Notes: generated by a model from the letters alone, not told the origin. A stretch of DNA of 36,765 nt from Leeuwenhoekiella sp. (GCA_011050015.1 DRGP01000079.1:1-36765), one strand, 5' to 3'; counted from the stretch's first letter, positions 1-7,946 are shown. Program-made: numbers and translations.

Positions 1-43
1 AGATTAATTATTACCTTTGCACCCTTAAAATTTTTTAACCCCC

Positions 44-205
44 CTAAAATAATAGTATAATGCCAAAACCTCTTAGGTAAACGTTATCTCCTCCTTCTAA
101 CGAATTTTTAACTTCGCTCATGAATGTTTCGATAGTTGCCTGTACATCATTTTTCTCTATTCCTAGTTTTTCAGAGATTTTACCAACAATATCTGCTTTT
201 GTCAT
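44..205 (-). pseudogene. HU/IHF-family DNA-binding protein, truncated N-terminal half
   Basis: The frame starts with ATG at 205 and reads MTKADIVGKISEKLGIEKND onward to VYLRGFG, the typical first 48 residues of a bacterial HU/IHF histone-like protein. Family members are about 90-100 residues long and continue into a beta-arm that inserts into the DNA minor groove. Here homology ends exactly at base 62, where the inverted repeat begins, and five unrelated codons lead to a TAG. The DNA-binding arm is therefore missing. The gene is divergent from mutY, an arrangement seen in other flavobacteria. The truncation probably reflects an assembly or library artefact and not a true pseudogene. Confidence 0.85.
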
Positions 206-245
206 TATACTATTATTTTAGGGGGGTTAAAAAATTTTAAGGGTG

Positions 246-253
246 CAAAGGTA
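246..253 (-). promoter_or_regulatory. Candidate HU promoter, -7 element TACCTTTG
   Basis: On the minus strand TACCTTTG matches the Bacteroidetes -7 consensus TAnnTTTG and lies about 40 bases before the HU ATG. An inverted copy sits at 12-19 on the plus strand because of the fold-back. No clear TTG-type -33 element was identified. Confidence 0.5.
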
Positions 254-335
254 ATAATTAATCTTTCAATATTTAAGCCCTAATTGATTTAAATATAACT
301 ACATAAACGGCTAAATTCGCAAAAAGGTATATTTT

Positions 336-1415
336 GTGAATCATTTAACTAACAGCCTGATTTCTTGGTATTTAATTAACAAGCGCGACTTGCCATGGCG
401 CAATACTACAGATCCGTATCAGATTTGGCTATCAGAAATCATCTTACAGCAGACGCGGGTAGAGCAGGGAATGCCTTATTATAAACGCTTTGTAGATAAA
501 TATCCCGATGTACAAGCACTGGCCGAGGCGCCGGAAGACGAAGTGCTTAAATTATGGCAAGGCCTGGGCTACTATTCCCGCGCGAGGAACCTGCATGCCA
601 CTGCAAAAAAAGTGAGCACTGAGCTTGACGGAAAGTTTCCCGATACTTATAAAGCCCTCAAAACCCTGAAAGGCGTGGGTGATTATACCGCCAGTGCTAT
701 CGCCTCTATTTGTTTTGGGGAGCCTGCCGCTGTTGTAGATGGTAATGTATACCGTGTGCTGTCACGGCTTTTTGGCATAGAGACTCCCATAAATACCGGT
801 GCGGGGCAGCGTGAATTTAAGGCGCTGGCCCAAGAATTGATCCATGAGGAAGAGCCGGCACTTTTTAACCAGGCCATTATGGAATTTGGCGCGATACAGT
901 GCAAACCAAAAAATCCGTATTGTCTGCACTGCTCTTTTAATGACAAATGTGTTGCCCTTAAAGAGAATAAAATAGACCAGCTGCCGGTAAAAAAAGGCAA
1001 AGTAAAGATTAGGAACCGTTATTTTAATTACCTCGTTTTTATCATTGAAGATAACTTCACCGTATTGCAGCAACGAAAGGGCAAAGGCATCTGGCGTGGG
1101 CTTTTTGAATTTCCGCTCCTGGAGAGCGAAATAGAGCTGAAAGAAGCCGATTTTTGGACTGAAGCCCGAAAAAATGATTTTACAGATCAAAAATTGACAG
1201 ATTATATAAGTGAAATATCTGCTGAGGAGGTAAATCTTTATAATCCCGAACCTATTCTGCACAAACTCTCCCACCAGAAGTTGTATGTGAAATTCTGGAT
1301 CATACGTACCCGTAATCCCCTAGCGCATATAGATCGTATTGCAAAAGAAAAATTGCAGGATTACGCGGTGCCACGCGTGATCGACCGGTTTATAGAACGC
1401 TTTGATTTTGATTGA
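336..1415 (+). CDS. mutY: A/G-specific adenine glycosylase MutY
   Basis: This base-excision repair glycosylase removes adenine mispaired with 8-oxoguanine in the cytoplasm. The protein is 359 residues, normal for the family. The N-terminal domain holds the catalytic Glu34 in LSEIILQQT, the helix-hairpin-helix LKGVGDYTA near 111-119, and the catalytic Asp135 in VVDGNVYRVLSR. The 4Fe-4S loop follows with Cys189, 196, 199 and 205, in the exact C-X6-C-X2-C-X5-C spacing. Residues from about 230 to the end form the NUDIX-like domain that recognises 8-oxoG. The start is a GTG, chosen because the N-terminus aligns with MutY and no nearby in-frame ATG would keep the first helix. In many flavobacteria ssb, gldE and gldD follow mutY. 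Here the next gene is an unrelated lipoprotein. Confidence 0.95.
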   Translation: MNHLTNSLISWYLINKRDLPWRNTTDPYQIWLSEIILQQTRVEQGMPYYKRFVDKYPDVQALAEAPEDEVLKLWQGLGYYSRARNLHATAKKVSTELDGKFPDTYKALKTLKGVGDYTASAIASICFGEPAAVVDGNVYRVLSRLFGIETPINTGAGQREFKALAQELIHEEEPALFNQAIMEFGAIQCKPKNPYCLHCSFNDKCVALKENKIDQLPVKKGKVKIRNRYFNYLVFIIEDNFTVLQQRKGKGIWRGLFEFPLLESEIELKEADFWTEARKNDFTDQKLTDYISEISAEEVNLYNPEPILHKLSHQKLYVKFWIIRTRNPLAHIDRIAKEKLQDYAVPRVIDRFIERFDFD

Positions 1416-1450
1416 AAAATGGTAGTTTTTGCTTGGTTTTTGACCATTTT
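1416..1450 (+). terminator. Weak hairpin after mutY stop
   Basis: Arms AAAATGGT (1416-1423) and ACCATTTT (1443-1450) pair perfectly across a 19-base loop directly after the mutY stop codon. The loop is long and no strong U tract follows, so termination is only a possibility. Confidence 0.3.
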
Positions 1451-1787
1451 CCGGGCTGTTTTTTCAGTTTATTTTCAACAAAGCTTAGATAGGGATTCTG
1501 CGCTATAGGTGAAAAGGCTAATCGCTTATGCGTATGGCCGCGATGCCCACTTTTTTCTGGTTTCCTTTGGAAAACAACTATGCGTGATTACTAACTATTC
1601 CTATCTCGGGGTTATCCATTCACCCCTCCACAATGCTGTTCATCCCATTTTTTTTAAAAATTGGTATAAATACCTGATATTTAGTTGGTAAAAGTGAAAA
1701 GTGTTTTCAAATTCCGGAAATATTAAGTGTTTAAAGTGATACAGGATAAAATTTTCCTCAATAAATAATCAATAATAGACAACCAAA
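1416..1787. other. Intergenic region after mutY, no convincing gene
   Basis: This 372-base gap contains a possible weak terminator at 1416-1450 and a GTG-initiated 60-codon frame (1509-1691). That frame has no recognisable motif and a composition rich in His, Phe and Tyr that suggests non-coding DNA. No TAnnTTTG promoter element was found immediately upstream of the next gene. Confidence 0.6.
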
Positions 1788-2867
1788 ATGAAAAATTTAA
1801 AAACTTATTCACTCCATCGTATACCTATGGGGTTGATTTTGTGCACCACGTTATTGTTCCTGTTCACAGGCTGTAGCAAAGTTGATAATGATGGGCATAC
1901 CCCAGAATTGATGATAAGGACAATTGCTTCGGGACTTGCAGGCCCCATGGGGATTGAAACTGATGATGAGGGCAATATTTGGGTAACAGAAAGTGGTACC
2001 GCTGTTCCTGATGCCAATAACGATACCCACAATAATAATGGCAAAGTTATTCTGATTACCCCCGATGGCGAAAAGTATGACGCTATCATTAATCTGGAAT
2101 CTTATGCTAATGTACATTCAGGTGAATTGCAGGGAACCGTGCACATTTTGCGGGATGGTGGAATGCTTTATGTTTTATCTGGCGATCGTTTGTACCTGGC
2201 GGACGTTGCTGACTTTGAACCGGGTGATACGCCACTGGATGCTGGAAGTCTTCCCTCTGAAGATATTTTTTCGGTTGTCTCTCAGTTGCCTGCTGAAAGC
2301 AATCCCGATCACGACTCCCACCCGTATAACCTTATCAAGGGGCCCGAGGGGGATCTTTACATTACAGATGCAGGTGCAAATGCCATTGTACACCGTGAGG
2401 GAGAGAATGATTATTCCATTTTTGCGGAAATTCCCACCACCGCCAATCCCTTTTTTCCCGGGTTGGGGGGACCCACTGTTCAAGCTGTACCTACTTCCCT
2501 GTTTTACGATGGGAGCACTTTTTTAGTGACCACCTTAACCGGGTTTCCATTTCCCACGGGGGAAGCAATCATCTATGAAGTTTCGGTATCTGGAGATGTA
2601 TCCGTTTATCAAACAGGATTTACCATGCTCGTGGATCTTGTGGACGGCAAAAATCCCAAGCATCTGGCAGCTCAATATGCCTCCACCTTTAATCCCGCTT
2701 CTGGGTTTGCGCCCAATTCCGGATCACTTGTATGGACTGATGGATCGGAAATTACATTACTTGCAGAGGGCCTGAACCAACCTGTGGGAATCAAGCAGAT
2801 AAACGACCATACCTGGTATGTAACTTCTTTAGGTGATGGTGCTGTTTTAAAAGTGACTTATAAATAG
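1788..2867 (+). CDS. ScyD/ScyE-family beta-propeller lipoprotein
   Basis: This 359-residue exported protein has a lipoprotein signal peptide with lipobox FTGC and acylated Cys29. The rest reads as a beta-propeller of NHL/SMP-30-like blades: IASGLAGPMGIETDDEGNIW early, a central YNLIKGPEGDLYITDAG blade, the family-typical AVPTSLFYDG and LTGFPFPTGE stretch, and a closing GLNQPVGI blade. The arrangement matches proteins annotated as ScyD/ScyE family, named after accessory proteins of cyanobacterial scytonemin clusters; their biochemical role is not settled. The gene stands alone, followed by a strong terminator. An ebo operon, also linked to scytonemin in cyanobacteria, lies 26 kb away in this window. 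That may be coincidence, because ScyD/ScyE-like propellers are common in Bacteroidetes. Confidence 0.75.
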   Translation: MKNLKTYSLHRIPMGLILCTTLLFLFTGCSKVDNDGHTPELMIRTIASGLAGPMGIETDDEGNIWVTESGTAVPDANNDTHNNNGKVILITPDGEKYDAIINLESYANVHSGELQGTVHILRDGGMLYVLSGDRLYLADVADFEPGDTPLDAGSLPSEDIFSVVSQLPAESNPDHDSHPYNLIKGPEGDLYITDAGANAIVHREGENDYSIFAEIPTTANPFFPGLGGPTVQAVPTSLFYDGSTFLVTTLTGFPFPTGEAIIYEVSVSGDVSVYQTGFTMLVDLVDGKNPKHLAAQYASTFNPASGFAPNSGSLVWTDGSEITLLAEGLNQPVGIKQINDHTWYVTSLGDGAVLKVTYK

Positions 2868-2913
2868 CGAAAATTTAAATGCAGGTTTAAAATACTATTG
2901 GATAGGGGAGCAG

Positions 2914-2950
2914 AAAAAACCAGGTTGTCTTTTTGACAACCTGGTTTTTT
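2914..2950 (+). terminator. Strong rho-independent terminator
   Basis: A perfect 16-bp stem (2914-2929 with 2935-2950, core ACCAGGTTGTC/GACAACCTGGT) with a 5-base T loop ends in a run of T. It closes the ScyD/ScyE-like gene. Confidence 0.9.
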
Positions 2951-3466
2951 TATACTTTAAAATTTTTCTAATCAATTTCTAGTCTTTAGGACTGCGAGAT
3001 TTGTGATTATTCTCCATTTTTTGCGGGTATCTAAGGCGGTGTCCCATAAGACCATAAAATAGAATCGGTTCCTGCAGTTTTATGAACGTAATTGTACCAT
3101 TTCATATGCGAAATATTTTTTGCTTTTATCTGCTGGATTCGTATCTTTCTCATATCTAATTAACTGAATAGGTAGTAGATATAAATTTTCTGTAGCAGTT
3201 TTTTGACGATGATCTTATCTCCCAAAAGATATTACATTATAGTTAGTAGGAAGTAAATATCTCAAAATGTTTTCCAGCTCGAAAGCCATTCATATTAATT
3301 ATTTGAAAGCTTAGGATTGCGGAATAAAATATTTTATTTTCCAAAAGCAATTATTGAATGAGCCTATAACCGTTCAACTCGTAGTATCGCATCTTCTTTT
3401 TAAAATGCTTACAGAACCGAAACCGTACAACCTGCGCATCCAACTGAGTAAAATGAAGATTAATAT
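2951..3466. other. Intergenic region with possible decayed minus-strand coding remnant
   Basis: No intact gene is present. On the minus strand an ATG at 3289 opens a frame (MAFELENILRYLLP...) that is interrupted by a TAA after 24 codons and continues as QKTATENLYLLPIQLIRYEK and on to a second stop. A shifted frame then reads WYNYVHKTAGTDSILWSYGT and ends at about 2972. This could be a frameshifted, degraded gene of unknown family, or chance in AT-rich DNA. A 16-base perfect palindrome AATAAAATATTTTATT lies at 3323-3338. Confidence 0.35.
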
Positions 3467-4225
3467 ATGAAGCCTCTAAAAATAGGTATCGTAGAAGAGG
3501 ATGCGGTCGTAGCCAAAGCAGTTTTAGAAGCGATCGAAGAATTGGGATACGTTTACTGCACCCCGGCGGACAGTTATACGGGAACGATAGAAATGTTGTA
3601 TCGTGAAAAACCTGATTTGTTATTACTGGGCACTTCATTAACCGGTAAACAGGATGGTGTTTGTATTGCTCTAAAGGTTAGTAAAATATGTAAAATCCCC
3701 CTTATTTTTTTGGCCTCCCAAAGCAATGCGGAAACTATAAACCGGGTCATAAGAGTAAAGCCCCATGCATATATGGGTATACCTTTTAACAAAGAAGAGT
3801 TGTTCGCCGCCATTGAAATCGCGTTCAGTAATTTTACCAATAGTCACAACAAAGCAAAAAATAAAAAAATCTCTTTATGGCATGCGCAACATTTTATGTT
3901 TGTAAAAGAGGGTGACGCATATCATAAACTATTCTTTAAGGATATCGTGTATTTGGAAAGCGATTGCAATTATGTCACTATTCACCTGCAGTCCCAAAAG
4001 AAAGTCCTAATCCGGTCTACTCTGAAAGATTTCACAGAACAGTCCAAACAAAAAATATTTATGCGCGTACACCGTAGTTATTCCGTAAATATTAATAAAA
4101 TTGAAGCAGTGTTTCCTTCCACGATTACTGTAAAAGGAAACAAAATACCTGTCGGAAAATCTTATAAGGAGGATTTATATAGCGTATTGGGAATCCGTAA
4201 AATCAAGAAAGATAGAAGAAGTTAG
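3467..4225 (+). CDS. LytTR response regulator with degenerate receiver domain
   Basis: This 252-residue protein has an N-terminal CheY-like receiver (about 4-122) and a C-terminal LytTR DNA-binding domain (about 142-245, with DIVYLESDCNYVTIHL and FMRVHRSYSVNINKIEAV). The receiver fold is clear from spacing, and acidic residues remain near Glu10/Glu11/Asp12. However, all three signature positions are changed. The phospho-acceptor Asp is Gly55 (LLLLGTSLTG), the switch Thr is Ala83 (IFLASQS), and the Lys of the usual KPF is Ile105 (GIPF). It is unlikely to be switched by Asp phosphorylation. No histidine kinase gene is adjacent, and the nearest gene is the ABC ATPase on the other strand. LytTR proteins usually act as dimers on direct repeats near promoters. 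The target is unknown. Confidence 0.85.
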   Translation: MKPLKIGIVEEDAVVAKAVLEAIEELGYVYCTPADSYTGTIEMLYREKPDLLLLGTSLTGKQDGVCIALKVSKICKIPLIFLASQSNAETINRVIRVKPHAYMGIPFNKEELFAAIEIAFSNFTNSHNKAKNKKISLWHAQHFMFVKEGDAYHKLFFKDIVYLESDCNYVTIHLQSQKKVLIRSTLKDFTEQSKQKIFMRVHRSYSVNINKIEAVFPSTITVKGNKIPVGKSYKEDLYSVLGIRKIKKDRRS

Positions 4226-4301
4226 TCTGCTTGATTCATTATTTATTTTTAAGGTCTAAATCTAAATAAATATCTGTTAAATGTCATAATTTATAAATTA
4301 C

Positions 4302-4372
4302 CGTCACCCTGAACCTGATTCAGGGTCTCATCCCCTTGCAAAATGGGATGCTGAATCAAGTTCAGCATGACG
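4302..4372. repeat. Dispersed palindromic repeat, copy 1
   Basis: A 71-base element bounded by CGTCA and TGACG. It contains two internal hairpins (CCTGAACCTGATTCAGG and GCTGAATCAAGTTCAGC) and an outer inverted pair TCATCCC/GGGATG. A similarly organised element lies at 28739-28818, so this is probably a REP- or MITE-like family. It sits between the 3' ends of the LytTR gene and the convergent ABC ATPase gene, where it could also act as a bidirectional terminator. Confidence 0.75.
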
Positions 4373-4421
4373 CTTTCGAGCTAAAACAGCCTAGTTGACT
4401 AAAAGCGGATATACAATAAAT

Positions 4422-5177
4422 CTAATTTATAGAATCAGAATTTGAAACTGTATCCCCGGAGATTTCGCTTTTCAAAACGTCTTCGCCACTAAAATAACCT
4501 TCCAATTCCTTCAAAGTAGCCTGAGAAGTCATAATATCTTTTACCACGTTTCCTTTTTCAAGTACTACGATGCGCTGGCATACTTCGGTAACGTGTTGTA
4601 AGTCGTGGCTTGAAACCAGCACGGTCACACCAGTATCTGCCGCGAGTTTTTTAATAATCCCCTTTAACCGAATCTGCGTGGTGGGATCTAGATTTGCAAA
4701 AGGTTCATCAAGCACGATCACATCTGGATTGCCTATGAGTGTGGCGACGATGCCTACTTTTTTCTGGTTTCCCTTAGAAAGGTCACGCAAATATTTCCGT
4801 TTATTAAGGATTTCATCATTGAAAAAATCAGCAAAACCGGCCAATAATCGGTCTACATCGGCCTTATTTTGACCCCGCAGTTCGCCAATAAAATAAAAAT
4901 ATTCCTCTGGGGTGAGGTAACCAATTAAGAACGTTTCATCTATAAAAGAAGCCGTGTGCGACTTCCAGGCTTCACTTTCATTCACTTTTACGGCATTGTT
5001 TTCAATATGGCCGGTGGTGGGCTGTATAAGGTCGAGCAGGGCACTAAACAAGGTGGTTTTTCCCGCACCATTGTTCCCCACGAGGCCAAAAGCCTGTCCT
5101 TTGGGAACATTAAGCTCGTCGATCTGGAGCACGGTTACTCCCTTATAGGTTTTGGAAAGATTGTGAATGGAAATCAT
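4422..5177 (-). CDS. ABC transporter ATP-binding protein
   Basis: This 251-residue nucleotide-binding subunit energises the DUF5687 permease encoded just upstream. It has Walker A GNNGAGKTT, a signature-like motif LSKGNQKKV, Walker B VIVLDEPFANLD and the H-loop SSHD. The start chosen is the ATG at 5177 (MISIHNLSKTYKG), which matches the usual NBD N-terminus. An in-frame upstream extension of 20 codons is Ile/Asn-rich and probably untranslated. The short C-terminal tail after residue 220 is Ser/Asp-rich. The subunit resembles ATPases of ABC-2-type exporters, for which substrates are rarely predictable. It is likely co-transcribed with the permease despite a 136-base gap. Confidence 0.9.
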   Translation of the reverse strand: MISIHNLSKTYKGVTVLQIDELNVPKGQAFGLVGNNGAGKTTLFSALLDLIQPTTGHIENNAVKVNESEAWKSHTASFIDETFLIGYLTPEEYFYFIGELRGQNKADVDRLLAGFADFFNDEILNKRKYLRDLSKGNQKKVGIVATLIGNPDVIVLDEPFANLDPTTQIRLKGIIKKLAADTGVTVLVSSHDLQHVTEVCQRIVVLEKGNVVKDIMTSQATLKELEGYFSGEDVLKSEISGDTVSNSDSIN

Positions 5178-5267
5178 ACTTTTATTATTATTGAATATTA
5201 TTATTTTTATTTGAATCGCTGTAGGCGTTATATCCAATTTTTCGGCTAGACCTGCAAGATTGGAGTT

Positions 5268-5321
5268 CCCCCTATTTTCTCCGACGAGGAGGTAGGACGA
5301 GAGGAAGACACAGCTAGGGGG
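5268..5321. repeat. Inverted repeat element between permease and ATPase genes
   Basis: CCCCCTA (5268-5274) pairs with TAGGGGG (5315-5321), and an inner CTCC/GGAG pair sits around CGACGA. The right arm includes the permease TAG stop codon. The GC-rich ends differ from neighbouring DNA and suggest a small dispersed repeat or an intra-operon RNA hairpin. Confidence 0.5.
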
Positions 5322-6786
5322 CTTCCTGCTTATACGCCGCGATGGTCTTGTATTTTTCTTTCTTATAAATTGCTTCTATTTTTTTAAACGTCCAGTTCCT
5401 GAATGCGAATCCTGCTAAACCGGCAAGTGCCACCAGTGCATAGCCAAAGATAGGCCCCAGCGTAAAATGGCCAATGGCATAAAATGCGATGGGCAGCACC
5501 AGTTTGGGCACTGAGATCAAAATGGATTTGATGTTAAATGCAGACGAATCGCCGAAGGCTTTTTTATTGCTGGTCAAATCTACGGGGGTTTTATTAAAAG
5601 CACCACCCAGTAAAACCACGTGCCCATTCACACCCATATTAAAAATACCGCCCACCACAACCGCTGCATAGGCTTCCCAGCCAAAATATAGATATCCTGC
5701 CCCTAGAATGGTAGAAATTGCCGTAGCAATCACCACCAGATACCATTTTGAGGTCAAATATTCCTTATAACTGATATTCTGGGTCATCATAAGCGGATAA
5801 TAGGAACTGTCCCAACTGGGCACAAATTGGCCAAAACTGAACAGAAAGCCGCCGGAGATAAAAATACCGGCAAAAATCTTCATAAACGGGTTGTCATAAC
5901 TTTCTACACCGCCCGTAAAAAAAAGCAGGCCATAGAATAAAAATACAACACTCATAATGATCGTAGTTTTACTGCGCTTGTTCCGTTTTATGAGTTTTAT
6001 GTCATTTTTGAGAAAGATGGAAATACGGCCAAAACGGTTCAGCCAGTCCAGATTTTCGGTGGAAGCCGTGGTTGCTTTTGCTGCCAGACCAGCATCCATA
6101 TAAAGCCGCGCGCTGAAGTAACGGTGGGCAATCACGATCATTAAGATCAATGCCGCAAGCGGAAGTAAAAACACCCAGTTTGTGGAGTAAAGACTTTGAA
6201 AAAATTCTAGGGTATAGTCAGTAATATTAAAATATCCATAATAGTGTGCACCACCGAGTATAATAAATAGTGTGGCCACAACAACGACCAAGCTCAGGAT
6301 GTCATTCAGGAAAATATTGATAAAGTTGTTTACATAAAATAAGAAGATCATGCCCAGCAACCAGCATCCCACACCCATAGGATCGTATCCGTTCATGAGG
6401 AGAACGACTGTAAACGGGATAAAGAAAAAAGCATGTACGAGATTAAAATAGGACACTGCGGTTTTGCCCAGTGCGTAGTTTACGATCTTTTTCTTATCAA
6501 AAGGGAGTAGAAGCAGCGGTTTGATGTTAATGATGGGCATTTTTTGGAAGAAATACCTAAAAATGAGATCGCCCACCAAATAATAGATCATAAACCTATT
6601 GAGTGTTTGCAACGGTTCATACCCATTGTCCTGCAAGCCATAATACAGGCCAATACCGGCAAAGGTGAACATGGCGATGAGGTACAGGGCTCCGAGTGCC
6701 GTGAAAATCTTGAAAATAAGGTTGGCCTTTAACGAAGCCGAACGAAAAAATCCTTTCCACTGTAGGGTAATGAAATGCTTGAACAT
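5314..6786 (-). CDS. DUF5687-family ABC transporter permease
   Basis: This 490-residue polytopic inner-membrane protein begins MFKHFITLQWKGFFRSASLK, the hallmark N-terminus of the Bacteroidetes DUF5687 family, which pairs with single ABC ATPases. About twelve hydrophobic segments are visible, including LYLIAMFTFAGIGLYYGL near residue 40 and a long pair near 180-215. A soluble stretch near 245-275 precedes the second half, giving the layout of two fused six-helix permease units. It is followed by its ATPase gene. The substrate is unknown, and the membrane-embedded half-transporters of this type are generally taken to be exporters. Confidence 0.85.
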   Translation of the reverse strand: MFKHFITLQWKGFFRSASLKANLIFKIFTALGALYLIAMFTFAGIGLYYGLQDNGYEPLQTLNRFMIYYLVGDLIFRYFFQKMPIINIKPLLLLPFDKKKIVNYALGKTAVSYFNLVHAFFFIPFTVVLLMNGYDPMGVGCWLLGMIFLFYVNNFINIFLNDILSLVVVVATLFIILGGAHYYGYFNITDYTLEFFQSLYSTNWVFLLPLAALILMIVIAHRYFSARLYMDAGLAAKATTASTENLDWLNRFGRISIFLKNDIKLIKRNKRSKTTIIMSVVFLFYGLLFFTGGVESYDNPFMKIFAGIFISGGFLFSFGQFVPSWDSSYYPLMMTQNISYKEYLTSKWYLVVIATAISTILGAGYLYFGWEAYAAVVVGGIFNMGVNGHVVLLGGAFNKTPVDLTSNKKAFGDSSAFNIKSILISVPKLVLPIAFYAIGHFTLGPIFGYALVALAGLAGFAFRNWTFKKIEAIYKKEKYKTIAAYKQEAP

Positions 6787-6872
6787 ACCAGTATTTTTTG
6801 ATGGTCTTGAAAATGCTTTCCTTATAAGTGTGAAAAATAATAAAATGTTACGGTAGAACCTTGTGCGCTTCG

Positions 6873-6880
6873 TATTTTTG
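6873..6880 (+). promoter_or_regulatory. Candidate promoter -7 element TATTTTTG
   Basis: TATTTTTG matches the Bacteroidetes TAnnTTTG element and lies 16 bases before the ATG at 6897, implying a leader of about ten bases. It also excludes the upstream in-frame starts at 6861 and 6882, which would lie upstream of or at transcription initiation. Confidence 0.45.
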
Positions 6881-6896
6881 CATGAAAATTGAGATT

Positions 6897-7946
6897 ATGG
6901 CAGATTTTAATCCGCTGACTATACAGAACATCATCAGAGAAACCCAGCAGGCAGTAAGCATTACCTTTGGCGTTCCTGAAGAATTACAAAAACAATACAC
7001 CTTTAAGGCGGGGCAATATATTACCCTAAAAACCGAAATTAATGGGGAAGAAGTTCGCCGTTCCTACTCGCTGTGTTCCACGGCAAAAAGTGGACTTCTA
7101 AAAGTAACCGTGAAAGAAGTGGAAGGCGGTACGTTTTCGGTAATGGCCAATAATAAATTTACCGTAGGCCAGAGCCTAATGGTACACCCACCAGAAGGGC
7201 GTTTTGTTTTTGAACCTGTACCTTCGGCTAAAAATGATTATGCCGCTTTTGCCGCCGGTAGTGGGATCACGCCCATTATGTCTATCATGAAAACCGTACT
7301 TGAGGAAGAGCCCAAAAGCCATTTTGTGCTCGTTTATGGCAATAAATCCATTGAAGAAACCATTTATCATAAAGAACTTCTTGAGTTGCAGCTCAACTAT
7401 GGCGAGCGTCTTGATGTTGAGTTTGTATATAGCCGTACGCAGGAACCCGAAAGCCATTTTGGCCGCATAGAACGCTCAACGGTAAACTACGTGGTGAAAA
7501 ATAAATTCAAGGATTATGATTTTGATCGTTTTTACCTCTGTGGACCCGAACAGATGATCAATATGGTTTCTGAAGTGCTTACTGAAAGTGGCATGACCAA
7601 AGATAATATCCTTTTTGAACTGTTCTCCAGTGACGATGAAGGCGATGTAAATGCGGCCCTTGATGGAAAGTCAAAAATTAAGGTCATTGTGGACGATGAG
7701 GAATTTGATTTTGACATGCCACAAGATGAGATCATTCTTGACGCTGCATTAGATCAGGGCATTGATGCACCGCATTCTTGCCAGGGTGGTATTTGCGCCA
7801 GTTGTATTGCGCGTATTACCAGCGGCAGTGCCACCATGCGTAAAAATCAGATCCTTACCGATGATGAGGTGGCCGATGGTCTTGTGCTTACCTGCCAGGC
7901 GCATCCTACCAGCGCCAGTATCACGGTAGATTATGACGAGGCTTAA
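6897..7946 (+). CDS. PaaE-like ferredoxin--NAD(P)H reductase with C-terminal 2Fe-2S domain
   Basis: This 349-residue cytoplasmic flavo-iron-sulfur reductase has three modules. An FAD-binding barrel carries RRSYSLCS near 54-61. An NAD(P)H-binding domain carries AAGSGITPIMSIMK and the C-terminal YLCGPEQM motif. A plant-type ferredoxin domain has Cys ligands in CQGGICASC and TCQAHP, spaced C-X4-C-X2-C then a distal C. The order and length match PaaE, which passes electrons to the phenylacetyl-CoA epoxidase. No paaABC genes are present here, so the partner oxygenase (for instance a desaturase or another di-iron enzyme) is undetermined. The start at 6897 gives MADFNPLTIQ, as in relatives, and sits just behind a promoter-like element. 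The gene is divergent from the permease operon. Confidence 0.88.
   Translation: MADFNPLTIQNIIRETQQAVSITFGVPEELQKQYTFKAGQYITLKTEINGEEVRRSYSLCSTAKSGLLKVTVKEVEGGTFSVMANNKFTVGQSLMVHPPEGRFVFEPVPSAKNDYAAFAAGSGITPIMSIMKTVLEEEPKSHFVLVYGNKSIEETIYHKELLELQLNYGERLDVEFVYSRTQEPESHFGRIERSTVNYVVKNKFKDYDFDRFYLCGPEQMINMVSEVLTESGMTKDNILFELFSSDDEGDVNAALDGKSKIKVIVDDEEFDFDMPQDEIILDAALDQGIDAPHSCQGGICASCIARITSGSATMRKNQILTDDEVADGLVLTCQAHPTSASITVDYDEA

Larger units (their letters stand above)
1..264. repeat. Perfect 62-bp inverted repeat (arms 1-62 and 203-264)
   Basis: Bases 1-62 are the exact reverse complement of bases 203-264, with a 140-base spacer holding the start of an HU gene. The right arm is the natural upstream region of that gene, including its promoter. 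The left arm is an inverted copy that begins inside the HU coding frame. The repeat reaches base 1, so it may continue beyond the window. A fold-back chimera at a contig end is the simplest reading, and a real inverted duplication is less likely. Confidence 0.95.

Noticed and set aside
1..264. Insertion sequence or attachment site based on the inverted repeat
   Set aside because: The right arm is simply the HU promoter region and no transposase or integrase is present; a fold-back explains it better.
1509..1691. 60-codon frame after mutY with a GTG start
   Set aside because: No recognisable motif, atypical residue mix and no start-site support; treated as non-coding.
3020..3060. GGTGTCCCATAAG-like sequence resembling an insertion-sequence end
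   Set aside because: No matching inverted end, no target duplication and no transposase frame nearby.
6897..7946. Phenylacetate catabolism locus
   Set aside because: Only a PaaE-like reductase is present; no epoxidase subunits, ligase or isomerase accompany it.
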